Source: Hymenobacter puniceus (lineage in GTDB: Bacteria; Bacteroidota; Bacteroidia; Cytophagales; Hymenobacteraceae). Taken from it: a DNA stretch of 64,000 bases. The notes below the pieces were generated by a model. It was not told the DNA's origin, did no database searches, and was given only the letters and a program-made list of their open reading frames with translations. The position numbers and the translations under genes were made by a program. Positions 16,119-25,579 of the stretch are shown in pieces. The stretch's first letter is position 1. Every line of letters begins with the position of its first letter. The stretch is from assembly GCF_014333525.1 (NCBI RefSeq), contig NZ_JACSCX010000003.1:558001-622000 (forward strand). The letters are read 5' to 3'.

Positions 16119-17906
16119 ATGAATTCACCGTTCCGTCCGGCTTTCTTTTCCACCTTGTTGTTCTGGCTCATGAGCCTCACGATGCTGGCTTCTGCCACTT
16201 CGTGCAGCCAAGAGCAGAAAGACCAGCTAAGGGAAGCCCTGCCCGGCACACCGGCCAAAGCCGGTGGTCCGCAGCCCACTCTTGACAGCGTGTATGTGGT
16301 GCGTGCCATGAATGCCGAGCCTAAATTTAAGGATCAGGTAGTGTGGGCCAAGAAGTTTTACCGTGAGCGTCAGTTCCGTTTGGGGTGGTTCCGCAATCAT
16401 ACCCTGGTGCCACAAGCCAAGACGATGCTTGGCGTTATCAACAACGCGGCTGCGGAAGGCCTAGACCCTAAAGAATACAAAACCAAAGACTTCGACAAGC
16501 TATTCGCTGACTTGGAGGCTGTTCAGGGCGATTCTGTTAAGCGTAACGCGCTGGAGAAGGAAATTGATGTGGCGCTGTCCGGCACGTATTTCAACTGGGC
16601 TTCCGACTTCTACCGGGGAACAGTTGATCCGCGTGCGGTAAAGTCAATCGACTGGCAGGTGAAGCGCAATAAAATAAAGCTGCACAAAGCCCTGATGACC
16701 ATTCTGCAGGAGCGGGAAAGTACGTACCCCTACTACGAATTCGAGCCTCTGCACCCTGAGTATGAGCAGCTGAAAAAAGCCTTAGCTGACTACCGCACAC
16801 TGCAACGCAACGGTGGCTGGCCCACACTTCCCGCCACTACCAAGCTCAAGCCCGGGCAGGCTGCTCCGGCCGTAGCCACGCTGCGCCAGCGCCTGCTGGG
16901 CACTAAGCCCGCGCCAGATGCAACCCCAGCGGCTACCGCCAGTGCTTCTGAGACGCCAACTCGTACAGTGGCCAACAATTCCACGACTCCAGCACCAGCT
17001 ACTGCTGCGCCAGTCGAGAAATATGATGCTGAGCTAGTGCAGGCCGTAAAGGCCTTCCAGAGCCAGAACGGCCTCAGCCCCGACGCGATAGTAGCCGGGG
17101 AAACCCTGCGTCTGCTGAACGTGCCGGTTGCCCAGCGCATCGACCAGCTTATCCTGAACATGGAGCGCTGGCGCTGGATTCCAAAGAAGTTTGAACCGGA
17201 CTATCTGCTCGTCAATATTCCCGATTACAAGTTGCACGTAGTCGAAGGAAATAAAGAGGTTTTTGATATGCGGGTGATTGTGGGCAAGGCCCTCAACGCT
17301 ACACCAGTCTTCTCCGACAAAATGGAGTATGTAGTGCTGGCGCCCTATTGGAACGTGCCGTACAGCATCATCGACAAAGAGATGCGCCCGAAGCTGGCCG
17401 CCGATGCACAGTCCTACCTCGACCGCCTCGACATGGAAGTGGTGAAAGGGTCGGGGGCCAAAGCAACCCCCGTTGATCCGAACAGCATCGACTGGGCCAG
17501 CCTCACGCCTGCCACCTGGAAGTACACGTTGCGTCGCCGCCCGGGGCCTAAAAACGACCTCGGCGACGTAAAGTTCATCTTCCCAAACTCCAATGATGTA
17601 TACCTCCACGACACGCCCCACGACGAGCTGTTCAGCCAGGCCAAGCGCGGCTTCAGCCATGGTTGCGTGCGCGTAGCCGAGCCGCTGAAACTAGCCGAAT
17701 ACCTGCTCCGCAACAAGCCCGGCTGGGACATGACCAAGATCGAAGAAACGATTGCCGGCCGCAAAGAACTTTACGTGAGCCTGCCGAAGCACGTACCGGT
17801 ATACTTGGTATACTTCACTTCGTGGGTGGATGAAGCCGGCAATGTCAACTTCCGCGACGATATTTATGGGCATGATAAATCACTAGCCAAGGAGTATTTC
17901 AACTAG
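16119..17906 (+). CDS. L,D-transpeptidase (YcbB-like, YkuD domain), lipoprotein
   Basis: A 595-residue exported protein with a lipoprotein-type leader (LTMLASATSC). Domains in order: an N-terminal YcbB-type scaffold (residues about 55-240), a Pro/Thr/Ala-rich linker, a peptidoglycan-binding segment (VQAVKAFQSQNGLSPD, about 310-325), and the YkuD catalytic domain. The catalytic motif is HDTPHDELF then SHGCVRV, with His514 and Cys516. It would make 3-3 cross-links in peptidoglycan or attach proteins to it in the periplasm. It has its own strong terminator and is a single-gene unit. A large-insert 'lid' (residues about 430-480) fits the YcbB subgroup. Confidence 0.9.
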   Translation: MNSPFRPAFFSTLLFWLMSLTMLASATSCSQEQKDQLREALPGTPAKAGGPQPTLDSVYVVRAMNAEPKFKDQVVWAKKFYRERQFRLGWFRNHTLVPQAKTMLGVINNAAAEGLDPKEYKTKDFDKLFADLEAVQGDSVKRNALEKEIDVALSGTYFNWASDFYRGTVDPRAVKSIDWQVKRNKIKLHKALMTILQERESTYPYYEFEPLHPEYEQLKKALADYRTLQRNGGWPTLPATTKLKPGQAAPAVATLRQRLLGTKPAPDATPAATASASETPTRTVANNSTTPAPATAAPVEKYDAELVQAVKAFQSQNGLSPDAIVAGETLRLLNVPVAQRIDQLILNMERWRWIPKKFEPDYLLVNIPDYKLHVVEGNKEVFDMRVIVGKALNATPVFSDKMEYVVLAPYWNVPYSIIDKEMRPKLAADAQSYLDRLDMEVVKGSGAKATPVDPNSIDWASLTPATWKYTLRRRPGPKNDLGDVKFIFPNSNDVYLHDTPHDELFSQAKRGFSHGCVRVAEPLKLAEYLLRNKPGWDMTKIEETIAGRKELYVSLPKHVPVYLVYFTSWVDEAGNVNFRDDIYGHDKSLAKEYFN

Positions 17907-17938
17907 CCCCAGAGGTATTGGTTGATGCCTCCTACAGG

Positions 17939-17987
17939 CAACAAAAAAGCCCCGCTTGCCTTTCCGGCAGGTGGGGCTTTTTTGTTG
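17939..17987. terminator. Strong bidirectional terminator after the L,D-transpeptidase
   Basis: A long stem (17939-17960 with 17966-17987, one or two mismatches) with A-run and T-run ends follows the stop codon at 17906. Confidence 0.9.
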
Positions 17988-18091
17988 CCTATTAGTTTCA
18001 AGTAAGACCAAATGCCTGTATAACCAAGGCAGCCGCCAGATAGTAATATGTTGAAGCAGACGGATTGCAGCCTCTTGTATAAAGGATTATT

Positions 18092-18122
18092 CTGTTTACA
18101 TATGTTATACATATGTAAACAG
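18092..18122. promoter_or_regulatory. 13-bp-arm palindromic operator upstream of the XRE gene
   Basis: CTGTTTACATATG (18092-18104) and its exact complement (18110-18122) flank a five-base TTATA spacer. A perfect palindrome of this size in front of a helix-turn-helix gene is typical of a dimeric repressor site. A diverged half copy, TACATTTGTAATCA at 18226-18239 (12 of 14 bases equal to 18108-18121), overlaps the likely -7 box. Confidence 0.8.
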
Positions 18123-18204
18123 TGGATAACCAGTGTGTCATTTGTGATCTAAAAGTTCGGCGCACTTACGTAAGTTGCAAATGTTCCTATGACTGTCTGG
18201 GTGC

Positions 18205-18233
18205 TTTGCTCGGCTGTAATTGTTGTACATTTG
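18205..18233 (+). promoter_or_regulatory. Putative Bacteroidota-type promoter of the XRE gene
   Basis: TTTG at 18205-18208, then 17 bases, then TACATTTG (TAnnTTTG) at 18226-18233, 21 bases before ATG. The -7 box is covered by the second operator-like half site, so binding there would block transcription. Confidence 0.6.
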
Positions 18234-18253
18234 TAATCAAATATAGTATCGAC

Positions 18254-19012
18254 ATGGTAGAACGTATTAAAGAACTGCTGCAGGCAGATCAGCTAACTCC
18301 AACACAGTTTGCGGACCGTATTGGGGTAGCCCGACCCATTATCAGCCATATTCTGAGTGGACGTAATAAGCCTAGCCTGGAAGTAGTACAGAAGATCCTA
18401 GCAGCATTCCCGCAGTTGTCACTTGACTGGCTACTTAAGGGAGCCGGTAGTATGCTGGCTGGAGCTACCCCTCCCGCTACAAGTACTACTACCATAGCTC
18501 AAAGCGCAGTTCCTGCTGATGCGCCAGTAAATGCCCCAATTGAAGCACCAGTTGATACACCACCAAGCCCGGCACACACGCATAAAGCCGCCAAAGCGCC
18601 CCGCTACAAACCGCAGCATGCACCATCAGTAATGGTAAACCACCCGGAAGCTGAACGTGCAACAGCGGCGCCTTTGGGCTACGCATCATCTGCTCATATG
18701 CCCCGCATTTTAGATGTGGCAACTACTGCCGCAGTGCCTACAGGGGCTACTAGTATGCCGGCCAGCCCGCCCGCTGTGCCACCCGGTTTTGCAGCTGCTG
18801 ATGCACAGGAGTCAGTGCGTCAACAGCCAGACATTTTGTTGTCGCAGCCAACTGAGACTACAGTTGCCAAAACCAATGGTGCCGCATCTGCTCAATCGAT
18901 AGACAAGTCTTTAGCAGGCGCTTTGGCTGAACCGGGCAAACTAATCCGCCGGATCGTGATTTTCTATCAGGATGGTACGTTCACTGATTACCAGCCAGAG
19001 CCGCGCGGCTAA
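18254..19012 (+). CDS. XRE-family helix-turn-helix regulator with long Ala/Pro-rich tail
   Basis: A 252-residue protein starting at ATG 18254, after the promoter and operator half-site. Residues 1-60 form a lambda-repressor-like helix-turn-helix (TPTQFADRIGVARPIISHIL, then SGRNKPSLEVVQKILAAFPQ, then LSLDWLLKGAG). Residues about 65-220 are a low-complexity Ala/Pro/Thr linker, and the last 20 residues (IRRIVIFYQDGTFTDYQPE) form a compact conserved-looking end, possibly a partner-binding tail. Its base composition is clearly lower in GC than that of the neighbours, as is all of 18.0-19.7 kb. Autoregulation through the nearby palindrome is likely. Targets are unknown. Confidence 0.8.
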   Translation: MVERIKELLQADQLTPTQFADRIGVARPIISHILSGRNKPSLEVVQKILAAFPQLSLDWLLKGAGSMLAGATPPATSTTTIAQSAVPADAPVNAPIEAPVDTPPSPAHTHKAAKAPRYKPQHAPSVMVNHPEAERATAAPLGYASSAHMPRILDVATTAAVPTGATSMPASPPAVPPGFAAADAQESVRQQPDILLSQPTETTVAKTNGAASAQSIDKSLAGALAEPGKLIRRIVIFYQDGTFTDYQPEPRG

Positions 19013-19776
19013 TAATTCAACAGCCTACTGCTATAATAAGCCAGAACACTTTCTGCAGAGACATTGCCAGCTGAAAAAGCAAAAGAAGTGCAATTTGTCA
19101 GTGCCCTAACAAATGGCGAATCAGATGGCGCAACAAGCTTGTCAACACCGGAATAATTGGATCTTTTTTGACTGGTTGTATGTGGATTAATTTATAATAT
19201 TAATAAATGTTTATATTTGCTATAATGAACATGTATTTTATTTTTAATAGTCTGTATATCAGTGCAATGTGATTAATATTTAAAGTTTAACTTTCTGTGT
19301 ATTTGGTGCTTGCTAGGCATGAATTAGTTTTATTATTTGGTTGTCTTTGACAAGCATGTTCTTTTGCTGGGTTCATACTAAATTACTTAACCATGTGCGA
19401 AAGTTGTTTAGTTATATATGTTCCGAGGTTCAAACAGCTAACATAATTAGAGATGCTAATGGTACTATCAGGAGCACAGCCGGGTTTCTAACCCTGTAAC
19501 TGGCATTTCGCAAGGTGCAATGAGTGGCTCACAGTAGATGGTAGCGCAGCTGGTATTGGTTGTAGAAGGCTCAGCCGTTGCTGGAGCTGTATGGCATTCA
19601 GCTCCAGCAAAAGCAGCCGTACAGAGATGTTATTTACTTATGTAAAGTATTCCTTGGTAGATAGCCGTGGATGCAAAGTCCAGGCATATTTGGTAGTACA
19701 GAATACTGAGAGTAACTGCAGAAACACCAGTTGCTAGTGAGTTGGGGATTTTCGGGTTGCTGCTTATCTTTGGGCT
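19013..19776. other. 764-bp AT-rich stretch without a gene; holds a perfect 12-bp hairpin
   Basis: No open frame of useful length is present on either strand. The first 400 bp are very AT-rich (poly-A/T tracts and TAATATTAATAAATG-like sequence), unlike the rest of the window. At 19578-19610 a perfect 12-bp stem (TTGCTGGAGCTG and its complement) closes a nine-base loop. Nothing identifies an RNA family. It could be a foreign or decayed segment or a non-coding RNA region. Confidence 0.5.
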
Positions 19777-19947
19777 ATGAAAAAAATCCGCCTGCTCTTC
19801 CTGCTTGCCGCCAGCGCGCCGTTGTTCCTAACTTCCTGCTCGCAAGCCCCCGACGCCGAGAAAGACCCCAACGCTGATGCGGAATACAAGCGCAACCACC
19901 GCGCCGAAGGATACCGTGAAGCGCAACGCAGCAACGTTAACTACTAA
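19777..19947 (+). CDS. Small lipoprotein (56 aa)
   Basis: ATG at 19777 opens 56 codons ending TAA at 19945-19947. The product starts MKKIRLLFLLAAS and has a lipobox-like LTSC at residues 18-21, followed by a short charged and polar mature part (SQAPDAEKDPNADAEY and RAEGYREAQRSN). It would be anchored in a membrane by Cys21. Function unknown. A clean leader, lipobox and GC content back to normal support a real gene. Confidence 0.7.
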   Translation: MKKIRLLFLLAASAPLFLTSCSQAPDAEKDPNADAEYKRNHRAEGYREAQRSNVNY

Positions 19948-20040
19948 TAGCGGCCTCAGGTACCGCCCGGTAGTCAGCCCTAGTGTCCGACGGCGGCTTC
20001 GGTGCTCCTCGCTACGTCGGTGCCATTCGATATAAAATAC

Positions 20041-20074
20041 AACGCCCCATCCGACTCAGGTCAGATGGGGCGTT
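20041..20074 (-). terminator. Hairpin downstream of the CxCGH-motif gene
   Basis: An 11-bp stem (AACGCCCCATC at 20041-20051 with 20064-20074) lies 30 bp beyond the stop of the minus-strand gene. The T-run is weak. Confidence 0.6.
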
Positions 20075-20103
20075 GCTGTATGTCGTGGCCGGTAACAGGA
20101 ACT

Positions 20104-20595
20104 CTAGGCTCCTGCGTATTGCGGTTGCGTGGGTACTGGTGGTGCCGGTAGCAGATGCGGCAGGGCGATGGTAGCCAGTAGCTCATCTTCGAGCAAAGCC
20201 GCCCAGGTGCGCAGGTACAGTACCACGTCGTCGCGCTGGTTGTGGCGCAGGGCGTTGCGGCGCTCAAACGGAATGGCCCGCCGGATAAGCGGGTCGGAGA
20301 GACGTTCCAGATGCGCCAGGTCGGTGCGAGTGAAGCCAACGGCCAGCATCTCGTCAATAGTCTGGTCGATGGGCAGGCCGCTGGTGGGGCAGTAGTCCGT
20401 GAGCTGCCGCTCCCAGTCGCCGTAGCGCTGCATGGCCCGGGCATGGATTTCGGCTTTGGTGAGTTGGGTAACCGTCTGGGCCAGGTGGCCGCAGTTGCAA
20501 CTGCCCATGTGCCCCCACTGGTAGGGAGCCTGAGTAGCCAGGCGGTGCGCCGTGTCGCGCAGGGCCTGAATGACAGCAAGAGTGCGTTGAGCCAT
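20104..20595 (-). CDS. Conserved hypothetical protein with CxCGH motif
   Basis: A 163-residue cytosolic protein starting at 20595 (MAQRTLAVIQALRDTA); a Met 14 codons upstream is less likely. I do not recognise the family. A GSCNCGHLAQ segment near residue 33 has two Cys and a His that could bind metal, and the rest is helical with a TDYCPTSGLP segment containing a third Cys. A metal-binding or enzyme role is only a guess. It lies between its own hairpin and the rhlE terminator, so it is a single-gene unit. Confidence 0.65.
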   Translation of the reverse strand: MAQRTLAVIQALRDTAHRLATQAPYQWGHMGSCNCGHLAQTVTQLTKAEIHARAMQRYGDWERQLTDYCPTSGLPIDQTIDEMLAVGFTRTDLAHLERLSDPLIRRAIPFERRNALRHNQRDDVVLYLRTWAALLEDELLATIALPHLLPAPPVPTQPQYAGA

Positions 20596-20718
20596 AAGGA
20601 CGAAAGGCTGAAGAGTACGGCGTGGCAACGGCGCCACCGGCTTTATAATTCGGCAGCGCGGGATTTTGTTTTAAAGCTGTTGTTTGGTAGCGCCATTCGG
20701 CTGGTACTGCCCCAGCAA

Positions 20719-20760
20719 AAGAAGGGTGGCCCCAACAAATCGTTGGAGCCACCCCTTTCT
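20719..20760 (-). terminator. Terminator of the DEAD-box helicase gene
   Basis: A 13-bp stem with one mismatch (20724-20736 with 20742-20754) and an AAATC loop, with T-rich sequence following on the minus strand, lies 44 bp beyond the stop codon at 20804. Confidence 0.8.
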
Positions 20761-20803
20761 TAGCTCTTTATATAAGACAGCAGTAGCTACTGCTCAGGTC
20801 AGG

Positions 20804-22252
20804 CTACTGCGGGCGTCCGCCGCCGTTGCCGCCACGGAAGCGGCGCTGGCCCGAGCCAGAGCCCTGGCTGCTGCCGGGCGTCCGCTCACCAGCGGGCCGC
20901 GACGAAGCCGCGGAGCTGCTACGGTGGCCGCCGCTGGCACTCCGCTCCTGGCCGCCACGCGGGGCGCCGGACTGCTGTCCCTGGCGGGGTGCACGGCCGC
21001 CACCCTGGCCACCGCCGCCTTCGCGGCCGGGCCGCGCCGGACGGCCTGCCGGGCCTTTGGGCCGCTTGATGGGGGCCCCGCCGTGCAGCAACACCGGCGC
21101 CACTGAGCGAGTGGTATAAGGGTGGTCCTCAATCAGGTCGATCTGACGGCGGATCAGCTTCTGGATATCCTGCAGGTACGCGCGCTCCTCATCTTCCACA
21201 AATGTGAAAGCCGTGCCAAAGGCCCCGGCGCGGCCCGTCCGGCCGATACGGTGCACATAGGTTTCGGGCTCGTTGGGTACTTCGTAGTTGATAACGTGGG
21301 TCAGCTCATCTACGTCGATGCCGCGAGCGGCAATATCAGTAGCAACCAGCACGCGGGTGGTGCCGGCCTTGAAGTTACTCAGAGCCCGCTGGCGGTGGTT
21401 CTGGCTTTTGTTGCCGTGGATGGCTTCAGCCGGAATGTTGGCCTTTTCCAGCGTCTTCACCACTTTATCGGCGCCGTGCTTAGTACGCGTGAACACCAGT
21501 ACGCGGCGGATTTCCCGGTTTTGCAGCACGTGCTCCAGCAGCGCCGGCTTGTCGTTCTTATCTACCAGGTACACGCCCTGCGTAACCGTGTCGGCGGTGC
21601 TTGAAACGGGCGTTACGGCCACCTTCACCGGGTTGGGGCGCAGGATGCTGGAAGCCAGCTCCTGAATCTGGCCGGGCATGGTGGCCGAGAAGAACAGCGT
21701 CTGGCGTGAGGCCGGCAGCTTGGGCAGAATGCGCTTGATATCGTGAATGAAGCCCATGTCAAGCATGCGGTCCGCTTCATCCAGCACAAACACTTCCACG
21801 TGGCGCAGGTCTACGAAGCCCTGGTTCATGAGGTCGAGCAGGCGGCCGGGCGTGGCGATAAGCACCTCAACGCCGCGCTTGAGGATCTGCACCTGCGGGT
21901 GCTGGCCGACGCCGCCGAAGATGACGGTGGAGCGCAGCTTAGGCAAATGGCGGCCATAAGCTTTAAAGCTTTCCCCGATCTGGATGGCCAGCTCGCGGGT
22001 AGGCGTGAGCACCAGGCAACGGATGCGCCCGGGAGCATGGCGCTCTACCTGGGCCGTCTGGTGCAGAATCTGCAGAATCGGAACCGTGAAAGCAGCGGTT
22101 TTACCGGTGCCGGTCTGGGCGACACCCAGCAGGTCGTGGCCTTCCAGTACCTGCGGAATGGCTTGCTGCTGAATAGGCGTGGGGGTAGTGTAGCCTTCCT
22201 CGTGCAGGGCACGCAGGATAGGCTCAATAAGGTTAAGGTCGTCGAAGATCAT
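20804..22252 (-). CDS. rhlE: DEAD-box ATP-dependent RNA helicase, RhlE type
   Basis: A 482-residue RNA helicase. The Q motif ([10 protein letters not shown]), Walker A (AQTGTGKT), PTRELA, TPGRL, DEAD ([13 protein letters not shown]), SAT, and motifs IV-VI ([35 protein letters not shown]) are all present. Residues about 385-482 form an Arg/Gly-rich tail, usual for RNA binding. It unwinds structured RNA in ribosome assembly or mRNA decay; such genes often rise in the cold. Two Mets start the frame (22252 and 22255), and the second is used here. The last 100 codons are strongly GC-rich low-complexity sequence. Confidence 0.93.
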   Translation of the reverse strand: MIFDDLNLIEPILRALHEEGYTTPTPIQQQAIPQVLEGHDLLGVAQTGTGKTAAFTVPILQILHQTAQVERHAPGRIRCLVLTPTRELAIQIGESFKAYGRHLPKLRSTVIFGGVGQHPQVQILKRGVEVLIATPGRLLDLMNQGFVDLRHVEVFVLDEADRMLDMGFIHDIKRILPKLPASRQTLFFSATMPGQIQELASSILRPNPVKVAVTPVSSTADTVTQGVYLVDKNDKPALLEHVLQNREIRRVLVFTRTKHGADKVVKTLEKANIPAEAIHGNKSQNHRQRALSNFKAGTTRVLVATDIAARGIDVDELTHVINYEVPNEPETYVHRIGRTGRAGAFGTAFTFVEDEERAYLQDIQKLIRRQIDLIEDHPYTTRSVAPVLLHGGAPIKRPKGPAGRPARPGREGGGGQGGGRAPRQGQQSGAPRGGQERSASGGHRSSSAASSRPAGERTPGSSQGSGSGQRRFRGGNGGGRPQ

Positions 22253-22637
22253 CAAACGGAAAAAGGAAAAACGGAGCCGCCAACGGGGGCGGCTAAACTA
22301 TCGGATGTGCCATAGAACAGGCACGAGTCCGCAAAGGTCGGTGGTTTTACGGCGACTTTGTGATGGCCGGTGCTGCCGAGGCTGGCCGGCGCACTAAATA
22401 CGCCGCTAAAAGGGCCGGTTAGCTGGTGCTGCCCGCCGGAAGTTTAGGGGCAGCAGGATAGCGCCAAGCTAGAAAATAGCCTTAAAGCAATGTAGTAAAT
22501 GGCTGAGGGAGAAGAGATAAAATAATTATTGGTTTGGTGCTAAGACTGTGGCCGAAGTTAAAGTAGCACCTGCATAACCCGGGCCGCCGCAAAATCCGTT
22601 TACTTTTCGGAAAATAAACCTGATTTCCGTTCCGACT
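22253..22637. other. 385-bp divergent intergenic region, nothing distinct seen
   Basis: It lies between the divergent rhlE and Nudix genes, so promoters for both are expected. A cold-shock-type leader for rhlE is possible, but I see no convincing box, repeat or hairpin. Confidence 0.4.
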
Positions 22638-23150
22638 ATGCACGTAATAGACCGAAAAACCGCTTACGATGGCCATTTCAAACTCCGGCTGCTGACGGTG
22701 CAGGACGGCGACGCGCAGCTGAAGCGGGAGCGTTTCGAGCCGGGCCGGGCCGTAGCGGCACTGGTGTGGGACACCAAAAAAGAACAATACGTGCTGACCC
22801 GGCAGTTTCGCATTGGGCCGGAAGCCGAGATGCTGGAGCTGGCCGCCGGCATGATCGACGGCGACGAAGCCCCGGAAATTGCTATCCGCCGCGAACTGCA
22901 CGAGGAGCTGGGCTACGACGTGGACCGGCTAGAGCAGATTGCCCGCATCTATCCCTCGCCCGGCACGAGTGCCGAAACCATCACAGTATTCCTGGCCGAG
23001 GTCAGCCACCAGTCGGGGCAGGGGGGCGGACTGGCCGAGGAAAGCGAGAAGATCGAAGCTGTATTCCTGACTTCGGAGCAGCTGCAGCGGCAACAGTTCG
23101 AGGATGCCAAAACGATTATTGCGGTGCAGTGGGTTCGCCTGAACCGGTAG
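22638..23150 (+). CDS. Nudix hydrolase, ADP-ribose / GDP-mannose pyrophosphatase type
   Basis: A 170-residue Nudix protein with a complete Nudix box: G(MIDGD)E-x7-REL-x-EELGY at about residues 76-97. The N-terminal beta-strand extension and the ending YPSPGTSAETITVFLAEV are those of the NudF/NudK group, which cut ADP-ribose or GDP-mannose. It needs Mg2+ and acts in the cytosol. A strong terminator follows. The specific substrate cannot be set from the sequence. Confidence 0.9.
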   Translation: MHVIDRKTAYDGHFKLRLLTVQDGDAQLKRERFEPGRAVAALVWDTKKEQYVLTRQFRIGPEAEMLELAAGMIDGDEAPEIAIRRELHEELGYDVDRLEQIARIYPSPGTSAETITVFLAEVSHQSGQGGGLAEESEKIEAVFLTSEQLQRQQFEDAKTIIAVQWVRLNR

Positions 23151-23188
23151 CGGCAAACAGGTGTTTTCAGATAGTTTATACAAATGGT

Positions 23189-23231
23189 AAACGCCTTAAT
23201 TAGCCTTTTTAAAAGGCTAATTAAGGCGTTT
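23189..23231. terminator. Bidirectional terminator, 21-bp perfect stem
   Basis: The arms 23189-23209 and 23211-23231 are exact complements, with A- and T-runs at the ends, between two convergent genes. Confidence 0.92.
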
Positions 23232-23250
23232 TAACTTTCTTGCTGCTAGG

Positions 23251-23811
23251 CTATTGAGCTTTAACTACGTACTCAAACGTCTGCTTGGTCTTGATGTCGT
23301 TGATTACCAAAGTTAGGTCTTGCGGCGTCTCGGTTTTAACAAATGGGATAGAGCGTTTGCTCACGTATAGGTCGCGGTTCCAAAAGCGGCCTTCACCGGC
23401 AGTCAGCGCCGGCACGTTGAAAACTTCCTTGTTGTCCTTGTCCTTGGCTACCACGCTCAGGTAGGAAGGGTCGGCGTTGGCCCCGCCGCGGCGGTACATC
23501 GTCACGACCAGCAAACCGCCGGCAGGAAGCTGGCTGAAGCGGCGCTGGTAGGTGGTGTCGGCCCAGCTTTTCAGCTTTTTCAGCTCGTCAATTTCGGTGA
23601 GGAGCTCGGCGTAGGGGCGGTAGGCCACGCGGGTCACGCAGGCATCTACTTCGGCATCCTCGTCGGTGTTTTTGGTGACGTTGAATACGTACTGGCACTC
23701 TTCGTCCTTTTTGGGGAATGTGTACTTCTTACGGGGCTTACCGGGCATGTACTGAGCCGCCGCCGCCAGGCTGCACAACAGGAGGAATGCGAGGAGGAAA
23801 TGTTTCTTCAT
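23251..23811 (-). CDS. Secreted hypothetical protein
   Basis: A 186-residue protein starting at Met 23811 with a clear signal peptide (MKKHFLLAFLLLCSLAAAAQ). An in-frame Met 17 codons upstream adds a hydrophobic but less typical leader. The mature part holds many charged residues and beta-strand-like stretches (GGLLVVTMYRRGG, FEYVVKAQ) and one Cys pair. I do not recognise the family. It is probably periplasmic or outer-membrane associated and stands alone. Confidence 0.65.
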   Translation of the reverse strand: MKKHFLLAFLLLCSLAAAAQYMPGKPRKKYTFPKKDEECQYVFNVTKNTDEDAEVDACVTRVAYRPYAELLTEIDELKKLKSWADTTYQRRFSQLPAGGLLVVTMYRRGGANADPSYLSVVAKDKDNKEVFNVPALTAGEGRFWNRDLYVSKRSIPFVKTETPQDLTLVINDIKTKQTFEYVVKAQ

Positions 23812-24108
23812 GAGCAACAGAAAATAGAGTAAGCGCCGGCAGGTTAGGTTTCGGCGGTCCAAATATACGCAAGGTAAAAGGCCATTTCACTAGGTTTCGT
23901 CCAAAAAACCAGAAACTACGACCGGCGTAATTCGCCGCGCCAAGCTGCTTTCTGCCCCAGAATGCCGGCTTCGTCCGCGGCAACTACTTTCGTACCTTGT
24001 CCGCTTCTTATCGTTACGGCGACGAATGCTGCCCCGCCTGTTGCCCGGTTGGTTGTTCTGCCGCTGCTGATACGTACCTACTTGCTAATATTCCTCTATC
24101 CGTAGCTG

Positions 24109-25509
24109 ATGCTGCTCACCATTACTACCACCCACCAGCCTGCCACCGACCTAGGCTACCTGCTACACAAGAACCCGGCCCGCCTCCAGACACTGGAGCT
24201 CACCGCCGGGCAGGCCCACATTTTCTACCCCGAAGCCACGGCGGACCGCTGCACCGTGGCGTTGCTGCTCGACATCGACCCAGTGGGGCTGGTGCGCAGC
24301 CAGAAGGGTGCCGCCGAAAACTTTGCGCTGGCCCAGTACGTGAACGACCGGCCCTACGTGGCCTCGTCGTTTCTGAGCACGGCCCTGGCCAAAGCCTTCA
24401 ATACGGCCATGAACGGCACCTGCCAGGACCGCCCCGGCCTGCCCGACGCGCTGCTGCCGCTGGAGGCCACCGTGGCCGTAGTGCCGGCAGCCAGCCCCGC
24501 GCAGCTGCACCGCCTGTTTGCGCCCCTAGGCTACGAAATCGAAACCGAGGCCCATCCGCTCGACCCTACCCGACCGGAGTGGGGCGACAGTCCATACTAC
24601 ACGCTGCGCCTGCGCCACCCGGGCCTGCGCCTGCGCGATTTGCTGACGCACCTCTACGTGCTTATGCCGGTGCTCGACAACAACAAACACTACTACATCG
24701 GGCCGGCCGAGGCCGAAAAGCTGTTGCTGCGCGGCGGCGAGTGGCTGCCGCGCCACCCCGAGCGGGAGTTCATCACGCGCCGCTACCTGCGCTTCGCCGA
24801 GTACGTGAACCCCACGCTGGCGCGCCTGCTGGCCGTGGAGAAGCAGGCCGAGGACGACGAGCCCGTTGTTGAGTTGGCCACTGACCTTTCGCAACCCGCA
24901 AGTCCCATCCAAAAACTCCACGACCAGCGCCTGGACCGCGTGGCCGAGGTAATCCGGCAACTGGGGGCGAAGCGCGTGCTGGATCTGGGTTGTGGCGAGG
25001 GCAAGCTGGTGCGCCGGCTGCTGCTGCTGCCCGAGGTGGAGCACGTGCTGGCCCTGGATGTGAGCTGGCGGGAGCTGGAGCGGGCCGGACAGCGCCTGCA
25101 CCTCTCCGAAATGCCGCCGCGCCAGCGCGAGCGGCTGACGCTAACCCAGGGCTCGGTGCTCTACCACGATGCCCGTTTGGCCGGCTACGACGCGGCGGCC
25201 GTGGTTGAAGTCATTGAGCACCTGGATGAAAACCGGCTGGCCGCCTTCGAGCAAGTGGTGTTTGCCCGCGCCCGGCCCGGTGCCGTGCTCGTCACTACAC
25301 CCAACGCCGACTACAACCAGCGCTACGAAACCCTCTCGGCCGGCGATTTCCGCCACGCTGACCACCGCTTCGAGTGGACGCGGGCTGAGTTTGCCACCTG
25401 GGCCGACGGTGTGGCCGCGCGCCACGGCTACCGGGTGCGCCTGGAGCCGCTGGGGCCGGAAGCCGCTGAAGTCGGCGCGCCCTCACAACTGGCCGTGTTT
25501 GAGCGGTAG
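24109..25509 (+). CDS. hen1: 3' terminal RNA ribose 2'-O-methyltransferase Hen1
   Basis: A 466-residue protein, close to the length of bacterial Hen1. Residues 1-240 are the bacterial N-terminal domain (interacts with Pnkp); the C-terminal half is a SAM-dependent methyltransferase with VLDLGCGEG at about 290-298. The metal site is complete: Glu367 and Glu370-His371 in EVIEH, plus a His in RHADHRFEWT (416/419). Hen1 methylates the 2'-OH at the break site during RNA repair so that the joined site cannot be cut again. It belongs with pnkp downstream, but an opposite-strand SUKH gene now sits between the two. Confidence 0.93.
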   Translation: MLLTITTTHQPATDLGYLLHKNPARLQTLELTAGQAHIFYPEATADRCTVALLLDIDPVGLVRSQKGAAENFALAQYVNDRPYVASSFLSTALAKAFNTAMNGTCQDRPGLPDALLPLEATVAVVPAASPAQLHRLFAPLGYEIETEAHPLDPTRPEWGDSPYYTLRLRHPGLRLRDLLTHLYVLMPVLDNNKHYYIGPAEAEKLLLRGGEWLPRHPEREFITRRYLRFAEYVNPTLARLLAVEKQAEDDEPVVELATDLSQPASPIQKLHDQRLDRVAEVIRQLGAKRVLDLGCGEGKLVRRLLLLPEVEHVLALDVSWRELERAGQRLHLSEMPPRQRERLTLTQGSVLYHDARLAGYDAAAVVEVIEHLDENRLAAFEQVVFARARPGAVLVTTPNADYNQRYETLSAGDFRHADHRFEWTRAEFATWADGVAARHGYRVRLEPLGPEAAEVGAPSQLAVFER

Positions 25510-25579
25510 GATGAAAATCAGCTTTGCTGCGACGCGTTGATGTGCGTGCAAAGAAGCGGTTACTTGCTTGCTGCTCGGT

